A stretch of 64,000 bases of DNA, taken from assembly GCF_025263565.1 (NCBI RefSeq), contig NZ_CP079865.1, positions 248,001 through 312,000 on the forward strand, written 5' to 3'. Below, piece by piece: positions 30,923-39,091 of this stretch. A program made the position numbers and the translations under genes. The DNA is from Mycobacterium sp. SMC-8. GTDB lineage: Bacteria > Actinomycetota > Actinomycetes > Mycobacteriales > Mycobacteriaceae. A model generated the notes under the pieces. That model did not search any database. It saw only the letters and a list, made by a program, of their open reading frames with translations, and was not told the origin of the DNA. Every line of letters starts with the position of its first letter. The stretch's first letter is position 1.

Positions 30923-30952
30923 AACCGCCCCCGGGGTTCCCCAGGGGCGGTT
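30923..30952. terminator. bidirectional hairpin terminator
   Basis: Arms AACCGCCCC (30923-30931) and GGGGCGGTT (30944-30952) form a strong stem in the 63-base gap between the SAF gene and the convergent secreted-protein gene. Confidence 0.75.
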
Positions 30953-30965
30953 CGCGTAGGTCAGA

Positions 30966-31319
30966 TCACCAGTCGCCGATACCGGGACCGGTCGGGTACT
31001 CACCCTCGAACGCGGACGCGGTGGTCCCGACGACAGCCTTGACGCTGTCACGGACCTCGCCGAACGCGTTGATGATGCCGGCGTCCGCGACCCGCGACTC
31101 GGAGATGCCGCGCGCGACGCCGAAGTCGTTGATGCGGATCACCGAGAACTCCGTGGCCTGCCGGCTCGTCACGGTCGGGCCGGGGCCGACTTCCTCGACA
31201 TCCGCGCTGGCCGTACCGCTACCGAGTCCGGCGAAAGCTGTGGCCACGGCGAACGAGCCCAGGCCCAGAACACCCAGCTTCTTGGAACTGCGGGTAGACG
31301 CTTTGGCATGCTTGGCCAT
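30966..31319 (-). CDS. small secreted protein of unknown function
   Basis: A 117-residue protein with a positively charged N-terminus, a hydrophobic stretch and an ASA-DVEE signal-peptidase site near residue 41. The mature part of about 76 residues has no cysteines and no motif I recognise; it contains EFSVIRINDFGVARGISESRVADAGIIN-like sequence seen only in mycobacterial secreted proteins. AAAGGGGAA lies 7 bases before ATG 31319, which decides against ATG 31325. A dyad GGACAC-AA-GTGTCC (31341-31354) sits in its leader and TACTCT (31378-31383, minus) could be the -10. Confidence 0.75.
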   Translation of the reverse strand: MAKHAKASTRSSKKLGVLGLGSFAVATAFAGLGSGTASADVEEVGPGPTVTSRQATEFSVIRINDFGVARGISESRVADAGIINAFGEVRDSVKAVVGTTASAFEGEYPTGPGIGDW

Positions 31320-31687
31320 CAGCATTCCCCTTTGATAAGCGGACACAAGTGTCCTCGTTACGATTTCAGGCTTCCATAGAGTAGCAGTCAGAAACGCCGT
31401 GTGCGCGCCGAGCGGAAGATTCGATTTCGGCGGATCTTCGCAGGTCCACCACCGTTTCCTGTGAGTTTGTTGGACGTTCATGTCGGGCCGCCGCGCACCG
31501 ACGTCGGATCGCCGCCGGGGAGCGCGAAGTCAGCCTGAACTCGTTGCCCACCAACGCTTTCCGCATCAGCTCGGGCGGCAGGGCGCAACAGTGCCGGTCC
31601 TGGGCATCTCCGAGGTGGCCCGCAAACAGGGTGGACAGGCTAAATTCCGGGAAGCCGCTCGACAACAGACCGAAAGGGGTGACCTTC
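31320..31687. other. 368-base divergent intergenic region
   Basis: It holds the leader and promoter of the small secreted protein on the minus strand (dyad at 31341-31354, -10-like TACTCT at 31378-31383) and the mscL promoter on the plus strand (-10-like TAAATT at 31641-31646, ribosome binding site AAAGGGG about 31671-31677). No convincing gene was seen in the middle. Confidence 0.5.
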
Positions 31688-32125
31688 ATGTTGAAGGGGT
31701 TCAAGGAGTTCATCGCGCGGGGAAATGTCATCGACCTCGCCGTCGCCGTCGTCATCGGCGCCGCGTTCACCGGCCTGGTGACTGCCTTCACCGAGAACGT
31801 CATCCAGCCGCTCATCGACCGGATCGGCGCGGGCCCCGAGACCGAGTACGGCATCCTGCGAATCCCGTTGGGCGGCGACCAGTTCGTCGACCTCAACGCG
31901 GTGCTGTCGGCAGCGATCAACTTCCTCATCGTCGCCGCCGTCATCTACTTCGTGATCGTGGTGCCGTTCAAGAAGATCCGGGAGCGCGACAAGAAGGTGG
32001 AGTCGGCCGAGACCGAGCTGACGTTGTTGACCGAGATCCGCGACTTGCTGCGCACCAATGGCGACGCCGGCGCCGCGGTCGGCAAGCACGCCGGCAAGGG
32101 TGTGCAGGACCATTCCGAGGAATGA
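31688..32125 (+). CDS. mscL: large-conductance mechanosensitive channel
   Basis: MscL is a homopentameric inner-membrane pore that opens under membrane tension to release solutes during osmotic downshock. The 145-residue protein has the N-terminal amphipathic helix MLKGFKEFIARGN, pore helix TM1 (NVIDLAVAVVIGAAF), TM2 (AAINFLIVAAVIYFVIVVP) and a charged C-terminal bundle. Length and sequence match mycobacterial MscL. AAAGGGG lies upstream of the ATG. A strong hairpin terminator follows the stop. Confidence 0.97.
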   Translation: MLKGFKEFIARGNVIDLAVAVVIGAAFTGLVTAFTENVIQPLIDRIGAGPETEYGILRIPLGGDQFVDLNAVLSAAINFLIVAAVIYFVIVVPFKKIRERDKKVESAETELTLLTEIRDLLRTNGDAGAAVGKHAGKGVQDHSEE

Positions 32126-32146
32126 GGAAGTCTCCCAAGACACGAA

Positions 32147-32175
32147 ACGGCCCCCGGCACATCGCCGGGGGCCGT
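32147..32175. terminator. bidirectional terminator between mscL and the first porin gene
   Basis: Perfect 12-bp arms ACGGCCCCCGGC/GCCGGGGGCCGT (32147-32158, 32164-32175) around a 5-base loop stand between convergent genes. Confidence 0.85.
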
Positions 32176-32192
32176 CTCTGTAGAACCTTGTG

Positions 32193-32822
32193 TCAGTTCA
32201 TGTTCCAGGGCTCGCCGTAGGTGGTGACGCTGTCACCGGTCGACGAGATCAGGCGGGCGAACGGACGCAGCAGCACACCACCGGCAGCACCGGTCACCGT
32301 GCCGTGGGCGTTGGACACCGCCACCGAACCGGTCGGGCCGGCCACGTCCACCGAGAAGGTCGCGACCTCCTGGATACCCGGGCCGTTGCCCAGATCCGCC
32401 GAGATCGACACACCCGGGAACAGCGGCGGGGTCACGATGCTGTCAGCCAGGTTGCCGTCCAGGCCCCAGCCGTCGAACGCGATGTTCGGGGTGGTGTAGC
32501 TGAAGTTGATGCCCACACCCAGCGACCACGGGAAGCCGACCTGGTAACCCAGCTCCAGCGTGCCCTCGAAGTCATCGGCACCCTCGCCGGCCACGATGTA
32601 GGTCGCCTTGCCCGAGTGGAACCACTCACGGGTCAGGCGGTTGCGGTCCAACGGAAACACGCCGTTGAGGAACGTGTCCCACTGCTGGATCGTCAACGTC
32701 CGGCCCTGGCCGTCGACCAGGCTCAGCTCGTTGTCCAGCCCTGCGTGCGAAGTGCCAGTGCTCACGAACAACGCCGCGATGGACGCGACCATCGCGATCA
32801 GCACCCGGGTGATTGCCTTCAT
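32193..32822 (-). CDS. MspA-family outer-membrane porin, copy 1
   Basis: MspA-type porins form octameric pores in the mycolic acid outer membrane and let in small hydrophilic nutrients. The 209-residue precursor has a 27-residue signal peptide (cut after SHA) and a mature chain close to MspA throughout, ending in YGEPWNMN. At the pore constriction, mature D90 is kept (precursor D117) but D91 is glycine, and the following loop is WGLDGNLADS, unlike MspA. It is nearly identical to the next gene upstream; only residues 5 (Thr/Ser) and 123 (Gly/Asp) differ. Porins of this type mark fast-growing mycobacteria. The leader between the copies is short, so this copy may depend on read-through or on a promoter at 32823-32890. 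Confidence 0.95.
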   Translation of the reverse strand: MKAITRVLIAMVASIAALFVSTGTSHAGLDNELSLVDGQGRTLTIQQWDTFLNGVFPLDRNRLTREWFHSGKATYIVAGEGADDFEGTLELGYQVGFPWSLGVGINFSYTTPNIAFDGWGLDGNLADSIVTPPLFPGVSISADLGNGPGIQEVATFSVDVAGPTGSVAVSNAHGTVTGAAGGVLLRPFARLISSTGDSVTTYGEPWNMN

Positions 32823-32890
32823 CTTCTTCCTTCGTTTGTGTTGGGGTCGAACATCTGCGCCTGGGAAAACCGAGAGAACGTGCTTGGTGA

Positions 32891-32923
32891 GATCAGCCCC
32901 CGGATGTGAGCCGGGGGCCGATC
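32891..32923 (-). terminator. hairpin terminator after porin copy 2
   Basis: Thirteen-base arms (32891-32903, 32911-32923) with one G-U pair lie just beyond the stop codon of porin copy 2, so the two porin genes are probably separate transcription units. Confidence 0.75.
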
Positions 32924-32937
32924 ACCGGAACTACAGG

Positions 32938-33567
32938 TCAGTTCATGTTCCAGGGCTCGCCGTAGGTGGTGACGCTGTCACCGGTCGACGAGATCAGGCG
33001 GGCGAACGGACGCAGCAGCACACCACCGGCAGCACCGGTCACCGTGCCGTGGGCGTTGGACACCGCCACCGAACCGGTCGGGCCGGCCACGTCCACCGAG
33101 AAGGTCGCGACCTCCTGGATACCCGGGCCGTTGCCCAGATCCGCCGAGATCGACACACCCGGGAACAGCGGCGGGGTCACGATGCTGTCAGCCAGGTTGT
33201 CGTCCAGGCCCCAGCCGTCGAACGCGATGTTCGGGGTGGTGTAGCTGAAGTTGATGCCCACACCCAGCGACCACGGGAAGCCGACCTGGTAACCCAGCTC
33301 CAGCGTGCCCTCGAAGTCATCGGCACCCTCGCCGGCCACGATGTAGGTCGCCTTGCCCGAGTGGAACCACTCACGGGTCAGGCGGTTGCGGTCCAACGGA
33401 AACACGCCGTTGAGGAACGTGTCCCACTGCTGGATCGTCAACGTCCGGCCCTGGCCGTCGACCAGGCTCAGCTCGTTGTCCAGCCCTGCGTGAGAGGTGC
33501 CAGTGCTCACGAACAAAGCCGCGATGGACGCGACCATCGCGATTAGCACCCGACTGATTGCCTTCAT
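32938..33567 (-). CDS. MspA-family outer-membrane porin, copy 2
   Basis: The second 209-residue porin of the pair, with the same signal peptide and mature sequence as copy 1 except Ser5 and Asp123. Asp123 adds a negative charge in the loop after the constriction, which could change cation preference of mixed pores. ATG at 33567 is chosen because it matches copy 1 and MspA; an in-frame ATG 21 bases further up adds an unlikely N-terminal extension. A small hairpin AAGCCCC/GGGGCTT (33590-33606) lies in its leader. It is presumably transcribed from the 386-base region upstream. Confidence 0.95.
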   Translation of the reverse strand: MKAISRVLIAMVASIAALFVSTGTSHAGLDNELSLVDGQGRTLTIQQWDTFLNGVFPLDRNRLTREWFHSGKATYIVAGEGADDFEGTLELGYQVGFPWSLGVGINFSYTTPNIAFDGWGLDDNLADSIVTPPLFPGVSISADLGNGPGIQEVATFSVDVAGPTGSVAVSNAHGTVTGAAGGVLLRPFARLISSTGDSVTTYGEPWNMN

Positions 33568-33953
33568 CTTCTCCCTGCTCTGTCGCACAAAGCCCCGGCG
33601 GGGCTTCGCTCTGTCCGTGCCTGGCTACCGCTTACACCACACACCTCGCAAGACTTTCATGTGAGGAGAATTAAAAACCTCACATGTCGTTCTTACGATT
33701 CACTAATCGTTGACATGAGGAACATAACGGGGAGGCATCGGACCGGCAACGCGGAGCTCCGGGTGGTGTGGACCGGAACCGCTCGCTGCCCGTCGTTTGC
33801 TGGATAACCCCCGCCGACCCCCGTCCCCATCCGTGCGACCACGGAGTAAGGCTAGGGAAACCGTCGCGGATTGTGACCCCGCACTCAGCTATTCGCCGGC
33901 GGGTCCAGGTCCGTTACGCAAGTCACCTGCTGGTGCTATTGCGAAAACACAGG
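33568..33953. promoter_or_regulatory. 386-base upstream region of porin copy 2
   Basis: It contains the leader hairpin at 33590-33606; an inverted repeat CATGTGAGG/CCTCACATG (33658-33666, 33678-33686) around an A/T-rich 11-base loop; and a plus-strand TTGACA (33710-33715) with a partial third repeat CATGAGG after it. I see no real gene; reading frames on the plus strand after 33768 have non-coding base use. The dyad is a candidate operator for porin expression, and MspA upstream DNA is known to be complex in M. smegmatis. Confidence 0.45.
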
Positions 33954-34109
33954 TCAGTCGTGGTGGGGCGGGACGTTGTCGCGCAGCCAGCGATCATGGT
34001 CTGCGTCATCCTCTGGCGAAACCGGTTCGCGCTCCTCAGGTGATACCTCGGGGAACGCCTCGCCGAAGACGCTGTTAACTAGGTCTTGCGGCCTCTTCCG
34101 ATCTTGCAT
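33954..34109 (-). CDS. small acidic protein of unknown function
   Basis: A 51-residue reading frame (ATG 34109, or GTG 34112) ending at TGA 33954. The sequence is strongly acidic and looks like a real short mycobacterial protein: it starts QDRKRPQDLVNSVFGEAFPE and ends DRWLRDNVPPHHD. It has no cysteine and no membrane span. It lies between the porin upstream region and moaB2 on the same strand. Codon use has G/C in most third positions over the last half. Function unknown; a gene rather than chance is favoured but not proven. Confidence 0.5.
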   Translation of the reverse strand: MQDRKRPQDLVNSVFGEAFPEVSPEEREPVSPEDDADHDRWLRDNVPPHHD

Positions 34110-34205
34110 CACATACCGATCCTGAAGTGATGAAGATCACAGTTTGCTTGCGTCGCCTGTTCACCTGCTCGTAATACCGCAGGTAGGGCGCGGTTACGAC
34201 GGTTA

Positions 34206-34241
34206 GGCGCGACGCGGGCCGGCAAGGGCTCGCGTCGCGCC
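34206..34241 (-). terminator. GC-rich hairpin downstream of moaB2
   Basis: Perfect 11-base arms GGCGCGACGCG/CGCGTCGCGCC (34206-34216, 34231-34241) with a 14-base loop lie 44 bases after the moaB2 stop. There is no T-tract, as is common for mycobacterial terminators. Confidence 0.55.
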
Positions 34242-34284
34242 GTCGCATCGCCGTTGTGAACAAACGAGAGCGCAGGCAACCCGC

Positions 34285-34782
34285 TTAGATCTCCAAACTG
34301 GATAGCTGAGCGATGATCTGCCCGGCCAGCGGCCCGAGGGTCGCCATGCCGTCGCGGACGGCCGCGCGGGATCCGGCCAGGTTGACCACCAGGGTGCTGC
34401 CGGAGATCCCGGCGAGCCCACGGGAGACTCCCGCGTCGATGATTCCCGCCGCCAGGCCGGAGGCACGGAGAGCCTCGGAAATACCCAACAGTTCCCGGTC
34501 GAGGAGCTCACGGGTCGACTCGGGGGTGACGTCGCGCGGCGTCACGCCGGTGCCGCCGACGGAGACGACGAGGTCCACCCCGCCGATGACGGCGGTGTTC
34601 AGGGCGTTGCGGATCTCCACCTCATCGGAGGACACCACGACGACACCGTCGACGACGAATCCCGCCTCCCCGAGCAGTTCGGTGACCAGCGGACCGCTGT
34701 GGTCCTCTTCGTCACCGTGGGCGGTGCGGTCATCGACGACGACGACCAGGGCCCGTCCGACCAACGCATGAGGCTGTTCCAT
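34285..34782 (-). CDS. moaB2: MogA/MoaB-family molybdopterin protein MoaB2
   Basis: MoaB/MogA proteins adenylylate molybdopterin before molybdate insertion; the M. tuberculosis copy at this locus (Rv0984) is said to have side roles in the SigE/PepD stress network. The 165-residue protein has VGRALVVVVDDRTAHGDEEDHSGP near the start and the conserved GGTGVTPRDVTPE loop with later GSRAAVRDGMATL. ATG at 34782 begins the conserved domain. An upstream GTG at 34863 would overlap the pepD stop as GTGA and add 27 residues; it remains possible and would mean coupling. Confidence 0.88.
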   Translation of the reverse strand: MEQPHALVGRALVVVVDDRTAHGDEEDHSGPLVTELLGEAGFVVDGVVVVSSDEVEIRNALNTAVIGGVDLVVSVGGTGVTPRDVTPESTRELLDRELLGISEALRASGLAAGIIDAGVSRGLAGISGSTLVVNLAGSRAAVRDGMATLGPLAGQIIAQLSSLEI

Positions 34783-34859
34783 GAGCTCAACCGTATATCT
34801 CGGTCCGGACACCGGCGCAGCCACTCGCAGGTCGGGGCGACCCTGCCCCGCTGACGGTC

Positions 34860-36221
34860 TCACTGGCTGGCCTTGCCGAGCGTCACGTCCACAGATTGAG
34901 TCCGGCCCGACGGGTCGATGAAGGTCAGGGTGACCTTGTCGCCGGGGGCTTTCGACCGCACCGCGGCGACCAGCGCGTCGGCGCTGCTGATCACCCGGTC
35001 GTCGAGCTTGGTGACGATCACTCCGCCGGGCAGCCCGGCAGCCGATGCCGCCCCGCCCGCGGTGACCTCGACGATCTTCGCGCCGTCCACCCCGGCCTCG
35101 TTGCCGACCTGCACGCCCAGCGAGGCGCGGGATGCCGATCCGGTCTTGATGATCTCGTCGGCGATCCGCTTGGCCTGGTCTACCGGGATCGCGAAACCGA
35201 GCCCGATCGAACCGCCCTGCGGTCCGCCGGCGTCGGCGCCCAGCGTGGCGATCGCAGAGTTGATGCCGACGAGCTCACCGTTCATGTTGACCAGGGCCCC
35301 GCCGGAGTTACCCGGGTTGATCGCCGCGTCGGTCTGGATCGCGTCGAGCACGGTGTTCTGGTTGCGTGCGTCGCCGCCGGCCGCGACCGGGCGGTTCAGC
35401 GCGCTGATGATCCCTGTGGTGACCGTGCCCTCCAGCCCGAGCGGGGAGCCGATGGCCACCACGTCCTGCCCCACGCGCAGATCGGCCGAGGAGCCGACCG
35501 TGATCGGCGTCAGATCGGACACGTTCCTGGCTCGCACGACCGCGATGTCGCTGCTGGGATCGGTGCCGATGACCGTGAACTCCGCGGTCTTGCCGTCGAA
35601 GAAGGTCACCTTGGTCTGTGCGGGACCGCCGGGACCGCCGGCGTTGCCCTGCGCGCTGGCCACCACGTGGTTGTTGGTCAGGATCAGCCCGTCCGAGGAC
35701 AGGATCACCCCCGACCCTTCCTCTGAGGCTCTGCCCTGGTTGACCTCGAGCTTGACCACGCTGGGCACGACCTTGGCGGCGACCGCCTCCACCGATCCGG
35801 CCGGGGCGCTTGCGGCGGGCACGCTCGGCGCCGCCCCCGACGCGCTGATCCCGGTGAGATTGTGGTCGGGGTGCACCAGCATCGCGACGCCTCCGCCGAT
35901 ACCGCCCGAGACCATCGCCAGGGCCACTGCCCCCGCGGCGAGCGCCGCGGTACGGGACCGCTTCTTCTGTCCTCGCGCCGCCGGCGCGGGCATCCCGGGC
36001 CGCGGGTACTGGCCGGTGACGGGCGCACCCGCATACGGGTCATAGGGCGAACGGAACGCTTGGCGCTGGTGCTCGGTGGCGTACCGCCAGTCCCAACCAC
36101 CATTGCCCTGTTGCTCGTAGGCACCCGTCGGCGGGCCGTGATGGCCGGGGGCCGCCTGCCCGGGATAACCGGACTGGTGCCCCTGTTGCTGAGTGGGCGA
36201 ATACCTCGGGTGGTTGGTCAT
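34860..36221 (-). CDS. pepD: HtrA-type serine protease PepD
   Basis: PepD (HtrA2-like) is an envelope protease/chaperone that clears misfolded proteins outside the membrane and feeds back on MprAB signalling. The 453-residue protein has a Pro/Gln/Gly-rich cytoplasmic head, one membrane span (about 91-115), a trypsin-like domain with H185 (LTNNHV), D225 (DPSSDIAV) and S306 (GNSGGA), and a PDZ domain from about 355. ATG at 36221 opens a long leader (about 75 bases from a possible ECF promoter at 36305-36332). It is directly downstream of mprAB and upstream of moaB2. Confidence 0.94.
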   Translation of the reverse strand: MTNHPRYSPTQQQGHQSGYPGQAAPGHHGPPTGAYEQQGNGGWDWRYATEHQRQAFRSPYDPYAGAPVTGQYPRPGMPAPAARGQKKRSRTAALAAGAVALAMVSGGIGGGVAMLVHPDHNLTGISASGAAPSVPAASAPAGSVEAVAAKVVPSVVKLEVNQGRASEEGSGVILSSDGLILTNNHVVASAQGNAGGPGGPAQTKVTFFDGKTAEFTVIGTDPSSDIAVVRARNVSDLTPITVGSSADLRVGQDVVAIGSPLGLEGTVTTGIISALNRPVAAGGDARNQNTVLDAIQTDAAINPGNSGGALVNMNGELVGINSAIATLGADAGGPQGGSIGLGFAIPVDQAKRIADEIIKTGSASRASLGVQVGNEAGVDGAKIVEVTAGGAASAAGLPGGVIVTKLDDRVISSADALVAAVRSKAPGDKVTLTFIDPSGRTQSVDVTLGKASQ

Positions 36222-36304
36222 GTCGCTGCAGTGCTCTTCCTGGAGTCGGTGTCGTCACTAGGAACAATGAAGGTTGCTAGCTCAGCCTGCCGAAACGTGC
36301 TGAG

Positions 36305-36332
36305 AATCGGCTTAGAGAAGGATTGCCGTTCC
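36305..36332 (-). promoter_or_regulatory. possible SigE-type promoter of pepD
   Basis: On the minus strand GGAAC (36332-36328), 18 bases, then CGATT (36309-36305). Mycobacterial SigE promoters have GGAAC-like -35 and CGTT-like -10 elements; pepD is known to be under SigE and MprA control. An ATTCTCAGC motif just downstream resembles an MprA half-box. One -10 base deviates. Confidence 0.4.
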
Positions 36333-36411
36333 GAAAACTTTCGGCTCAATCATCGTCAACGACCGATCGCGTTCACGTCGGGTGTACCCCGCGTGTCGCG
36401 TTCTATGACCG

Positions 36412-37854
36412 CTACTCCTCGGCCGGATCGGCGCCGGCGGGCGACGGCCGGCCCGGGAGCACCACATGCATGGAGGTGCCCGGCGGCTGGCCGCCCGGGA
36501 CCGTCTCGCCGACGTTCACCGAGCCGCCGTGTTTGAGCACCACCTGTTTGACGATCGCGAGGCCGAGACCCGAGCCGGGCATCGCGCGCGCCGAGGTCGA
36601 CCGGAAGAAGCGCTCGAACACCAGCGCGCGTTCCTGCGGCGCGATGCCGGGCCCGTGGTCGGACACCACCAATTCGGCGTGCGTGGAGTCGATCTGGACC
36701 AGGCGAACGCCGACATGCGCTCCCGGCGGACTCCACTTGGCCGCGTTGTCGAGCAGGTTCAGCACCGCCCGGCCCAGTCCGGCCGCGTCGCCGAAGACCT
36801 GCCACGGCATTACCGACAGGTCGAACTCGATGTCGTTGCGGCGCCGGCGCACCCGCTCCAGCGAACGGTCGATCACGTCGGTGAGCTCGACCGTCTCGTG
36901 GACCGTGAATCCGGCGTCGCCGCGGGTCAGGTCCACCAGGTCACCCACCAGGGTAGACATCTCCTCGATCTGGGCGATGACGTCGGCGCGCAGCTCGGCC
37001 ATGTCCTCGTCCGGTATCCGCGGCGCTCCCGGCTTCATCGACTCCATCAACAGCTCGACATTGGTGCGCATCGAGGTCAGCGGCGTCCGCAACTCGTGGC
37101 CGGCGTCGGCGACCAGGCGCGCCTGGCGTTCCCGGGACTCGGCCAGGGCCCGCAGCATCATGTTGAACGTCTCGGTGAGGCGGGCGAGTTCGTCGTTGCC
37201 GACCACCGGTATCGGGCGCAGGTCGTCGGTGCGCGCGACACGCTCGGCAGCCTGCGTCAGCCGGGCCACCGGACGCAGCCCCGCACTGGCGACCATGCCG
37301 CCGGCGATCGCCGCCACCGCGACGCCGAGCCCGCCGACGATCAGCAGCACCGTGCCGAGCCGCTTGAGCACCTGTCCCGTCGGGGCGAGGCTCTTGGACA
37401 GCAGCAGCGAGTTGCCGCTGTCGAGGCGCAGCGCCAGCACCCGTTGATGCTCGACGGTGCGCAACGACATCCACAGCTTGCCGTCCATCACGTCCTGCTC
37501 GGGTGGACCGATGGGCAGCGTCTGCCCTTGCTGGTTGGCGGTGTATTTGCCGCGGCCGGGGATGTAGAACATCGCGTTCGTGTCGGAGTAGGCCGTGCCC
37601 TCGATCGCCTTGCCGGGGTCGGCATCCAGCGAACCGCTCTCCACCAGCATCTGCGCCCGGCTCTGCAGCTGATCGTCGATGTCTTCGTAGAGCGCGCGGG
37701 AGACCACCGCGTACACCGCCACGGCCAGCAGGACGACCGAGATGACCACCATCGACATCGCCAGCAGCATCACCCGCCATCGCAGGGACACCGAGCTGGC
37801 CGGATGGGGCGGGGCCGGCGGTAGTCCGGGCCACGGCCTGCCGTCGGCCGCCAT
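36412..37854 (-). CDS. mprB: envelope-stress sensor histidine kinase MprB
   Basis: MprB senses envelope stress and phosphorylates MprA. The 480-residue protein has two membrane spans (about 27-50 and 167-190) enclosing an extracellular sensor domain, a HAMP linker (about 191-243), the phosphoacceptor H253 in DAGHELRTPLTSMRTN, and a HATPase domain with DNAAKW, DHGPGI and GSGLGLAIV. ATG at 37854 overlaps the mprA stop by one base (TGATG), so they are co-translated. The sensor region is the least conserved part. Confidence 0.96.
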   Translation of the reverse strand: MAADGRPWPGLPPAPPHPASSVSLRWRVMLLAMSMVVISVVLLAVAVYAVVSRALYEDIDDQLQSRAQMLVESGSLDADPGKAIEGTAYSDTNAMFYIPGRGKYTANQQGQTLPIGPPEQDVMDGKLWMSLRTVEHQRVLALRLDSGNSLLLSKSLAPTGQVLKRLGTVLLIVGGLGVAVAAIAGGMVASAGLRPVARLTQAAERVARTDDLRPIPVVGNDELARLTETFNMMLRALAESRERQARLVADAGHELRTPLTSMRTNVELLMESMKPGAPRIPDEDMAELRADVIAQIEEMSTLVGDLVDLTRGDAGFTVHETVELTDVIDRSLERVRRRRNDIEFDLSVMPWQVFGDAAGLGRAVLNLLDNAAKWSPPGAHVGVRLVQIDSTHAELVVSDHGPGIAPQERALVFERFFRSTSARAMPGSGLGLAIVKQVVLKHGGSVNVGETVPGGQPPGTSMHVVLPGRPSPAGADPAEE

Positions 37855-38549
37855 CAGGGCGGGGTCTCGCGCAGTACGTATCCCACGCCGCGCACGGTGT
37901 GGATCAACCGCGGTTCGCCCTCTGCCTCGGTCTTGCGGCGCAGGTAGCCGACGTAGACTTCGAGGGCGTTTCCCGAGGTCGGGAAGTCGAAGCCCCAGAC
38001 CTCTTCGAGGATCCGGCTGCGCGTCAGGACGCGGCGCGGGTTGGCGATCAGCATTTCCAGCAGCGCGAACTCGGTTCGGGTGAGGCTGATCTGTCGGTCC
38101 CCCCGGGTCACCTCGCGGGTGACCGGGTCCAGTGACAGGTCCGAGAACGTCATCGCCGCGGACTCGGCGGTGCCGTCGTCGGGGCTGGTGCGGCGCAGCA
38201 GCGCACGCATGCGGGCGAGCAGCTCTTCCAGCGCGAACGGCTTTGGAAGGTAATCGTCGGCGCCGGCGTCCAGGCCGGCGACCCGCTCGGACACGGAGTC
38301 CCGGGCGGTGAGTACCAGGATCGGCAGGTCGTCGCCGGTGCTGCGAAGCTGACGGCACACTTCGAGACCGTCGAGCCTCGGCATCATCACATCGAGCACC
38401 ACCGCGTCGGGCCGATCGCTGGCGATCAGGTCGAGCGCTTCGCGGCCGTCTTGGGCCAGCTCTACCGAATATCCATTGAACGACAGCGAGCGGCGCAGGG
38501 ATTCGCGCACCGCGCGATCGTCATCAACGACAAGAATGCGCACCGGCAC
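37854..38549 (-). CDS. mprA: response regulator MprA
   Basis: MprA is an OmpR-type response regulator that controls sigB, sigE, pepD and its own operon under detergent and other envelope stress. The 231-residue protein has a receiver domain with phosphoacceptor D53 ([12 protein letters not shown]), acidic D10/D11 and K105-region KPFALEEL, and a winged-helix DNA-binding domain with [30 protein letters not shown] sequence at 150-180. It is close to identical to M. tuberculosis MprA over most of its length. GTG at 38549 is the start; rpmF lies 66 bases upstream. Confidence 0.96.
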   Translation of the reverse strand: MPVRILVVDDDRAVRESLRRSLSFNGYSVELAQDGREALDLIASDRPDAVVLDVMMPRLDGLEVCRQLRSTGDDLPILVLTARDSVSERVAGLDAGADDYLPKPFALEELLARMRALLRRTSPDDGTAESAAMTFSDLSLDPVTREVTRGDRQISLTRTEFALLEMLIANPRRVLTRSRILEEVWGFDFPTSGNALEVYVGYLRRKTEAEGEPRLIHTVRGVGYVLRETPP

Positions 38550-38615
38550 AGTCTCAACCCCTCGTCTGAGAGTGAGCTGAGAGGCAAGCCGCCAATTCGG
38601 CGCCGTCCCGCAGAG

Positions 38616-38789
38616 TTAGCGGCGGTCGAGGTCGATCAGGCCCAGACGGGCGGCTTTGAGCAGGCGGCGGGGCACCTTGCGCTGCTGACCCGCCACGGTG
38701 ACGCCGACCAGATTGGTTGCGGTGGCCTTCCACTGCGCGCGCCGGCTACGGGTGTTCGCGCGCGACATCCTGCGCTTCGGCACAGCCAT
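38616..38789 (-). CDS. rpmF: 50S ribosomal protein L32
   Basis: A 57-residue basic protein that starts [14 protein letters not shown] and is a structural component of the large subunit near the peptidyl transferase centre. The zinc-binding CxxC pair of many L32 proteins is absent, so this is the zinc-independent form or the usual mycobacterial variant. ATG at 38789 is decided by the conserved MAVPKR start; the frame extends five codons further up. It is at the head of the mprA side of the cluster but probably has its own promoter. Confidence 0.95.
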
Positions 38790-39091
38790 GATCGAGCTCT
38801 CCATCTATCGGGGGTGATACCAGTTCACACTGCCTGCGGGCCTGGATGCGGCCGCGCACCGGCAATTGCGGTTCAGGATAGCCGGTGAGCAGGATCGGCT
38901 CCAAACTCGGCGGCCTTCCCGCAGGCGCCGGACGGCGCGGCGCCGGCGTCGGCGGAAACCCCGCAACCCGGCGGAGCAGCGTCGCAGACTGGGGAACGAA
39001 AACCCGCCCAAAGCCTTGACGCGATACCGCCGGTACCCCGTAACCTACCGGTTGGTTGGTCGCTGGCCCGACGACAGTCAGGAGTGTGTGC
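38790..39091. other. 302-base divergent intergenic region
   Basis: It separates rpmF (minus) from the AtuA-like operon (plus) and must hold both promoters. The ribosome binding site of the plus-strand operon is AGGAG at 39080-39084. A 44-codon plus-strand frame (GTG 38885 to TGA 39019) exists, but its Arg/Gly-rich product looks like chance in GC-rich DNA. No clear operator was seen. Confidence 0.4.

Larger units (their letters stand above)
32192..33567. repeat. tandem gene duplication with 745-base period
   Basis: The porin coding sequences at 32193-32822 and 32938-33567 are almost identical base for base. One mismatch is seen in the central part (Gly/Asp codon 123) and a handful cluster at the 5' end of the genes (about 32740-32822). 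The gap sequences between the copies are unrelated, so either the duplication is old and homogenised by gene conversion, or only the coding parts were copied. Confidence 0.95.

Noticed and set aside
33768..34078. Overlapping plus-strand frames of about 90 codons upstream of the porins
   Set aside because: Composition unlike neighbouring proteins and no ribosome binding site; the opposite-strand small acidic frame explains part of the region better.
34075..34263. 62-codon minus-strand frame upstream of the small acidic protein
   Set aside because: Overlaps the better small frame, includes a GC hairpin that looks like the moaB2 terminator, and has an Arg/Ser-rich chance-like product.
38885..39019. 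44-codon plus-strand frame in the rpmF-AtuA gap
   Set aside because: Arg/Gly-rich product with no ribosome binding site and no recognisable features; likely chance.
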